Of a stretch of DNA of 8,170 nucleotides, positions 5,357 to 8,170 are shown piece after piece; position 1 is the first letter of the stretch, and each line of letters opens with the position of its first letter. The notes beneath the pieces are model-generated. The model searched no databases and had not been told where the DNA came from. It was given only the letters and a program-made list of their open reading frames with translations. The translations under genes were made by a program, and so were the position numbers. The DNA lies in the NCBI GenBank assembly GCA_938075575.1, contig CALJHI010000099.1:1-8170 (forward strand), read 5' to 3'. The DNA is from an uncultured SAR86 cluster bacterium. Its GTDB lineage: Bacteria > Pseudomonadota > Gammaproteobacteria > Magnimaribacterales > D2472.

Positions 5357-5953
5357 ATGTCATTGGTTGAGATAAGGGTAATAATAATAGTGTACCTAAG
5401 TGCATTTCTTCCATTATTAGTTTTATTCTATTTATATAAAGTAAGTAAATTAAAAAAAAGTTATTTAAATATTTATATTTTTTCTTTTATTTTTTGCGCT
5501 CTTGGCTGGGAGGTTTGGTTTACATATGGTTTATTTGGCGGCGACCCAGTTGATTTAAGAAGATCTGATATTCTAAATTTTTATATACCTAAAGATTTTA
5601 ATTGGATCTTAAATTCCATGGCAGATGCTGGAACAATAAGCCTAGGAGGCTTGTTTCTTTCATCTAAAATTTCAGGAAAAGATTTCTTAAGTTGGTCATG
5701 GAGTTTCTTCTTTATTTTTTTTACATGGTGTCTTGTACAGAATTTATTTGTAGAGATATTTTTATATTTTGATCAGCTCTCAATAGGAAAAACTCTTTCA
5801 TGGGCTCCATTTGCCCCTACAGGATCTTGGTTTAATCCAGTCCTTTTTGAATATAGTGATAGGACTATTCATCTTCAGACACAATTGCCATGGATCATTA
5901 TGGCTCCTATATTAATGAAGGCAGCAATATTTTTTAGAAGTAGCGAATTATAG
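5357..5953 (+). CDS. Integral membrane protein of unknown function
   Basis: Not recognised. It has 198 residues with about five hydrophobic segments, near 6-27, 36-57, 88-105, 113-138 and 174-192, and a basic stretch KVSKLKK after the first. Between segments lie conserved-looking polar loops rich in aromatic and charged residues, such as GGDPVDLRR (about 61-69) and PTGSWFNPVLFEY. These might form an active or binding site at the membrane face, but no catalytic motif is recognised. No Shine-Dalgarno precedes the ATG, as for the gene upstream. The 30-nt gap suggests co-transcription with the phosphoribosyltransferase. Codon use and AT-richness match the neighbours, so the gene does not look recently acquired. 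The reading frame is intact and convincing. Confidence 0.8.
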   Translation: MSLVEIRVIIIVYLSAFLPLLVLFYLYKVSKLKKSYLNIYIFSFIFCALGWEVWFTYGLFGGDPVDLRRSDILNFYIPKDFNWILNSMADAGTISLGGLFLSSKISGKDFLSWSWSFFFIFFTWCLVQNLFVEIFLYFDQLSIGKTLSWAPFAPTGSWFNPVLFEYSDRTIHLQTQLPWIIMAPILMKAAIFFRSSEL

Positions 5954-5982
5954 ATATTAGATCCTCGTTCATTCTACGCTTG

Positions 5983-5999
5983 TATAAGCAACTTATAAT
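5983..5999 (+). promoter_or_regulatory. Possible -10 box with overlapping inverted repeat
   Basis: A consensus TATAAT (5994-5999) lies 35 nt before the ATG of the next gene, but no convincing -35 stands at the right distance. TATAAG-CAA-CTTATA (5983-5997) is a 6-bp inverted repeat overlapping it. This is the only promoter-like site in the 81-nt gap, and no terminator is seen there. Confidence 0.35.
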
Positions 6000-6021
6000 T
6001 GAGATGATATTCTAAAAATAT

Positions 6022-6027
6022 AGGGGA
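6022..6027 (+). promoter_or_regulatory. Shine-Dalgarno of the 125-aa membrane protein
   Basis: AGGGGA lies 7 nt before the ATG at 6035. It is a good site, in contrast with the apparently SD-less genes before it, and it fixes the start. Confidence 0.7.
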
Positions 6028-6034
6028 ATTTACA

Positions 6035-6412
6035 ATGTCTTTTACACTTAAATTAATAACATTAATACCTGCAATAGTATTCTTAATAATTGGTATAGGT
6101 TGGGTACTAACACCTGAATCTGTTGCACCAAACTTTGGGATGACGGTTTTTACTGGTTTGGGATTGAGTTCGCAGATAGGAGACCTTGGTAGTTATTTTA
6201 TCTCAATAGCTTTAATGATTATTTATGCAGTAAAAACTAATAATGTTAATTGGTTGTACCCTCCAATACTACTTTTACTCCTAACTGCTTTATTTAGAAC
6301 ATTAGCAACTTTAATTCATGGAGCTCCATTTGCCATAGACATGATAGCAAGTGAAATAATCTTCAGTGGAATTCTATATTCTGCGATTTATAAATCCAAC
6401 GACAGAGAATAA
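6035..6412 (+). CDS. Small four-helix membrane protein (possibly DUF4345-like)
   Basis: A 125-residue protein with four predicted membrane segments, near 4-26, 49-66, 72-94 and 98-118. Between the first two is TPESVAPNFGM, then GLGLSSQIGDLGSYF. In the third to fourth segment region is FRTLATLIHGAPF, an Arg followed by a small hydrophobic run and a His-Gly. This layout and the Arg-containing helix recall the DUF4345 family of small bacterial membrane proteins, whose function is unknown; I hold the assignment loosely. The stop is 4 nt before the ATG of the aldo/keto reductase, so the two are surely co-transcribed and probably translationally coupled. Confidence 0.78.
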   Translation: MSFTLKLITLIPAIVFLIIGIGWVLTPESVAPNFGMTVFTGLGLSSQIGDLGSYFISIALMIIYAVKTNNVNWLYPPILLLLLTALFRTLATLIHGAPFAIDMIASEIIFSGILYSAIYKSNDRE

Positions 6413-6416
6413 GACC

Positions 6417-7385
6417 ATGGAATATAGAAAATTAGGTAATTCTGGTCTTAAAGTATCTGAGTTATCTTTTGGGTCTTGGGTTACTTTTAACAAGCAGGTA
6501 GATACCTCTCTTGCAGAAAGAATGTTTGGAACATGTTTTGATGCGGGGATAAATTTTTTTGATAATGCTGAGGGTTACGAAAGGGGTATGTCAGAGATAG
6601 TAATGGGAGATGCTTTAAAAAAACTCCAAAGACCTAGGGATTCATATTGCGTCTCTTCTAAAGTCTTTTTCGGCGCTCATGAAAACCCAACTCCGACACA
6701 AATGGGTTTAAGTAGAAAACATATCACTGAGGCCTGTCATCAGGCTTTAGATAGATTAAAAGTTGATTATCTTGACCTTTATTTTTGCCATAGAGCAGAT
6801 CCAGATACACCAATTGGAGAAACAGTCTGGGCTATGCATAATCTTATCCTCCAAGGAAAAGTTTTGTACTGGGGCACCTCAGAATGGGCAGCTCATGAAA
6901 TTGAAGAAGCTCACAGATTTGCAGAAGATAATAACTTAACTCCACCTTCCATGGAGCAGCCACAATATAACCTTCTTGATAGAGATAGGTTTGAAATTGA
7001 ATACAATGATTTATTTCTAAAACGTGGTATGGGTTCTACTACATGGTCACCGCTGGCATCTGGAGCATTAACAGGAAAGTACCTTAATGGAATTCCTGAT
7101 GGCTCGAGAGCTTCTTTAACAGGCTATGAGTGGCTTAAAAAGCATATGATAGAGTCTGATAGAGGCAAAGAAAGAATGGACAGGGTATCGAATTATATTC
7201 AAATCGCTAATGAATATAACTTAAACCCTTCTAAACTAGCTATCGCGTGGTGCTTGCTAAATAAAAATGTATCAACAGTAATCTTGGGTGCATCTAAGCA
7301 AGAGCAATTAGAAGAAAATCTATCTAGCATCGATCTAAAATCATCAATAGATGAAAACCTTGTCAAAAAACTTAGCAATATTTAA
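6417..7385 (+). CDS. Aldo/keto reductase, Kv-beta-like (AKR6 type)
   Basis: A 322-residue NADPH-dependent oxidoreductase with a (beta/alpha)8 barrel that reduces aldehydes or ketones. The start MEYRKLGNSGLKVSEL matches the family's first strand; the frame is open further upstream to 6366, but that ATG lies inside the preceding gene. The catalytic tetrad is complete: Asp49, Tyr54, Lys82 and His125. Several stretches match animal voltage-gated potassium channel beta subunits as I recall them: GLSRKHI, ETVWAMHNLILQGKVLYWGTS, TTWSPLASGALTGKY, SRASLTGYEWLKK and a C-terminal AIAWCLLNKNVSTVILGAS. The last contributes to cofactor binding. Kv-beta has Asn where this protein has His125, so this looks like an active enzyme. 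The physiological substrate is unknown. It lies between a small membrane protein (4 nt) and nagZ (21 nt). No clear Shine-Dalgarno is present, consistent with coupling to the upstream stop. Confidence 0.93.
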   Translation: MEYRKLGNSGLKVSELSFGSWVTFNKQVDTSLAERMFGTCFDAGINFFDNAEGYERGMSEIVMGDALKKLQRPRDSYCVSSKVFFGAHENPTPTQMGLSRKHITEACHQALDRLKVDYLDLYFCHRADPDTPIGETVWAMHNLILQGKVLYWGTSEWAAHEIEEAHRFAEDNNLTPPSMEQPQYNLLDRDRFEIEYNDLFLKRGMGSTTWSPLASGALTGKYLNGIPDGSRASLTGYEWLKKHMIESDRGKERMDRVSNYIQIANEYNLNPSKLAIAWCLLNKNVSTVILGASKQEQLEENLSSIDLKSSIDENLVKKLSNI

Positions 7386-7406
7386 AGCACATATTTCACA
7401 CTCAAA

Positions 7407-8170
7407 ATGAATAATAATTGTGGACGCCTAATGATAGATATAGAGGGAACAAGCCTTTCTTCTTCTGACATTGAGCTAATAAGCAATGATCAGGTTGGTG
7501 GTTTAATATTGTTTGAAAGAAACTTTAATTCAAAAGAGCAAATTACTAATTTATGTTCTGACATTAAAGGCATTAAAAAGAATATTCTAATTTCAGTCGA
7601 TCAAGAAGGGGGAAGAGTCCAAAGGTTTAAAAATGGATTTACCAGACTACCCTCTATGCAGGCCTTAACTAATTATGCACATAGCATTAATGACATAAAG
7701 ATATTTAGAGAGGTTGGTTGGTTAATGGCTGCTGAGTTAATAGCTGCTGGAATTGATATTAGCTTCGCCCCTGTTCTTGATGTTGATAGGAATACTAGCA
7801 GCATAATAGGAAACAGAGCATTTTCAGATGTACCTTCAGATGTTTCTATGGCTGCTAAAGAGTTTATTATTGGAATGAATGAAGCAGGTATGGAAGCAAC
7901 AGGAAAACATTTTCCTGGTCATGGAGGTATTTTTGAAGATAGTCATTTATTGCAACCCCAAGATAAAAGAAGCCTAAAAGAATTAATGACACATGACTTA
8001 ATCCCATTCATGGAATTGAAAGATACTTTAGGAGGGGTAATGTGTGCTCATATTTTATTCTCTGAAATTGATCCCTCAACTGCAGGATTTTCTACATTTT
8101 GGATTGATGAAATTTTAAGAAAAAGAATTGGTTTTAAAGGCGTAGTTTTTAGTGACGACCTAACAATGAA
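7407..8170 (+). CDS. nagZ: Beta-N-acetylhexosaminidase NagZ (glycoside hydrolase family 3), 3' end outside window
   Basis: A cytosolic enzyme of peptidoglycan recycling: it removes the non-reducing N-acetylglucosamine from GlcNAc-1,6-anhydroMurNAc peptides. The frame runs open to the window end, giving 254 residues of an expected 330-345. It aligns along its length with E. coli NagZ as I recall it: MIDIEGTSL, VGGLILFERNF, VDQEGGRVQRF (64-74), GIDISFAPVLDVD, GKHFPGHGG (166-174) and FSDDLTM at the cut. KHFPGHG contains the acid/base His loop characteristic of NagZ, and the SDD motif (Asp250 first) holds the nucleophile. The ATG at 7407 gives an N-terminus comparable to E. coli; no Shine-Dalgarno is evident. 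It follows the aldo/keto reductase by 21 nt and is probably transcribed with it. In some bacteria NagZ products induce AmpC beta-lactamase, but nothing here shows that. Confidence 0.95.
   Translation, partial: MNNNCGRLMIDIEGTSLSSSDIELISNDQVGGLILFERNFNSKEQITNLCSDIKGIKKNILISVDQEGGRVQRFKNGFTRLPSMQALTNYAHSINDIKIFREVGWLMAAELIAAGIDISFAPVLDVDRNTSSIIGNRAFSDVPSDVSMAAKEFIIGMNEAGMEATGKHFPGHGGIFEDSHLLQPQDKRSLKELMTHDLIPFMELKDTLGGVMCAHILFSEIDPSTAGFSTFWIDEILRKRIGFKGVVFSDDLTM

Noticed and set aside
6366..6416. Longer aldo/keto reductase start at ATG 6366
   Set aside because: It lies inside the upstream membrane protein gene, and the family's N-terminal strand begins at MEYRKLG (6417).

Overview
This is an AT-rich, gene-dense window from a Gram-negative bacterium. 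A TonB-dependent outer-membrane receptor and NagZ (Gram-negative peptidoglycan recycling) point to a gammaproteobacterium. Low GC, short gaps and a solitary TonB receptor would suit a streamlined marine lineage such as SAR86. That placement is an inference from gene content and base composition, not from a marker gene. I see no insertion sequence, phage gene, tRNA, rRNA or CRISPR array.

Layout. (1) 1-526 (+) is the C-terminal part of an SGNH/GDSL-type hydrolase, cut by the window edge. (2) 513-872 (-) is a compact transcription unit converging on it: a sigma70-like promoter, two tandem copies of a 53-nt element starting almost exactly at the predicted transcription start, a strong Shine-Dalgarno, a 53-residue lysine-rich protein and a terminator hairpin. 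The two copies keep three blocks identical, and the segments between them differ yet stay self-complementary. That fits a repeated three-way-junction RNA, and it is the least explained part of the window. (3) 879-2180 (-) is an AzgA-type purine nucleobase permease. (4) 2181-2336 is a divergent promoter region. (5) 2337-4676 (+) is a TonB-dependent receptor ending at a strong terminator. (6) 4757-5953 (+) is a purine-type phosphoribosyltransferase followed by an unrecognised membrane protein. (7) 6035-8170 (+) is a tight cluster of a small four-helix membrane protein, an aldo/keto reductase of the Kv-beta-like type, and NagZ, cut at its catalytic SDD motif by the window end.

How they may work together. 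The TonB receptor (outer membrane), permease (inner membrane, divergent from the receptor) and PRPP-dependent phosphoribosyltransferase could form a purine uptake and salvage route. The receptor's ligand cannot be read from the sequence, so this link rests on position alone. NagZ trims N-acetylglucosamine from recycled cell-wall fragments and has no evident link to its neighbours beyond likely co-transcription.
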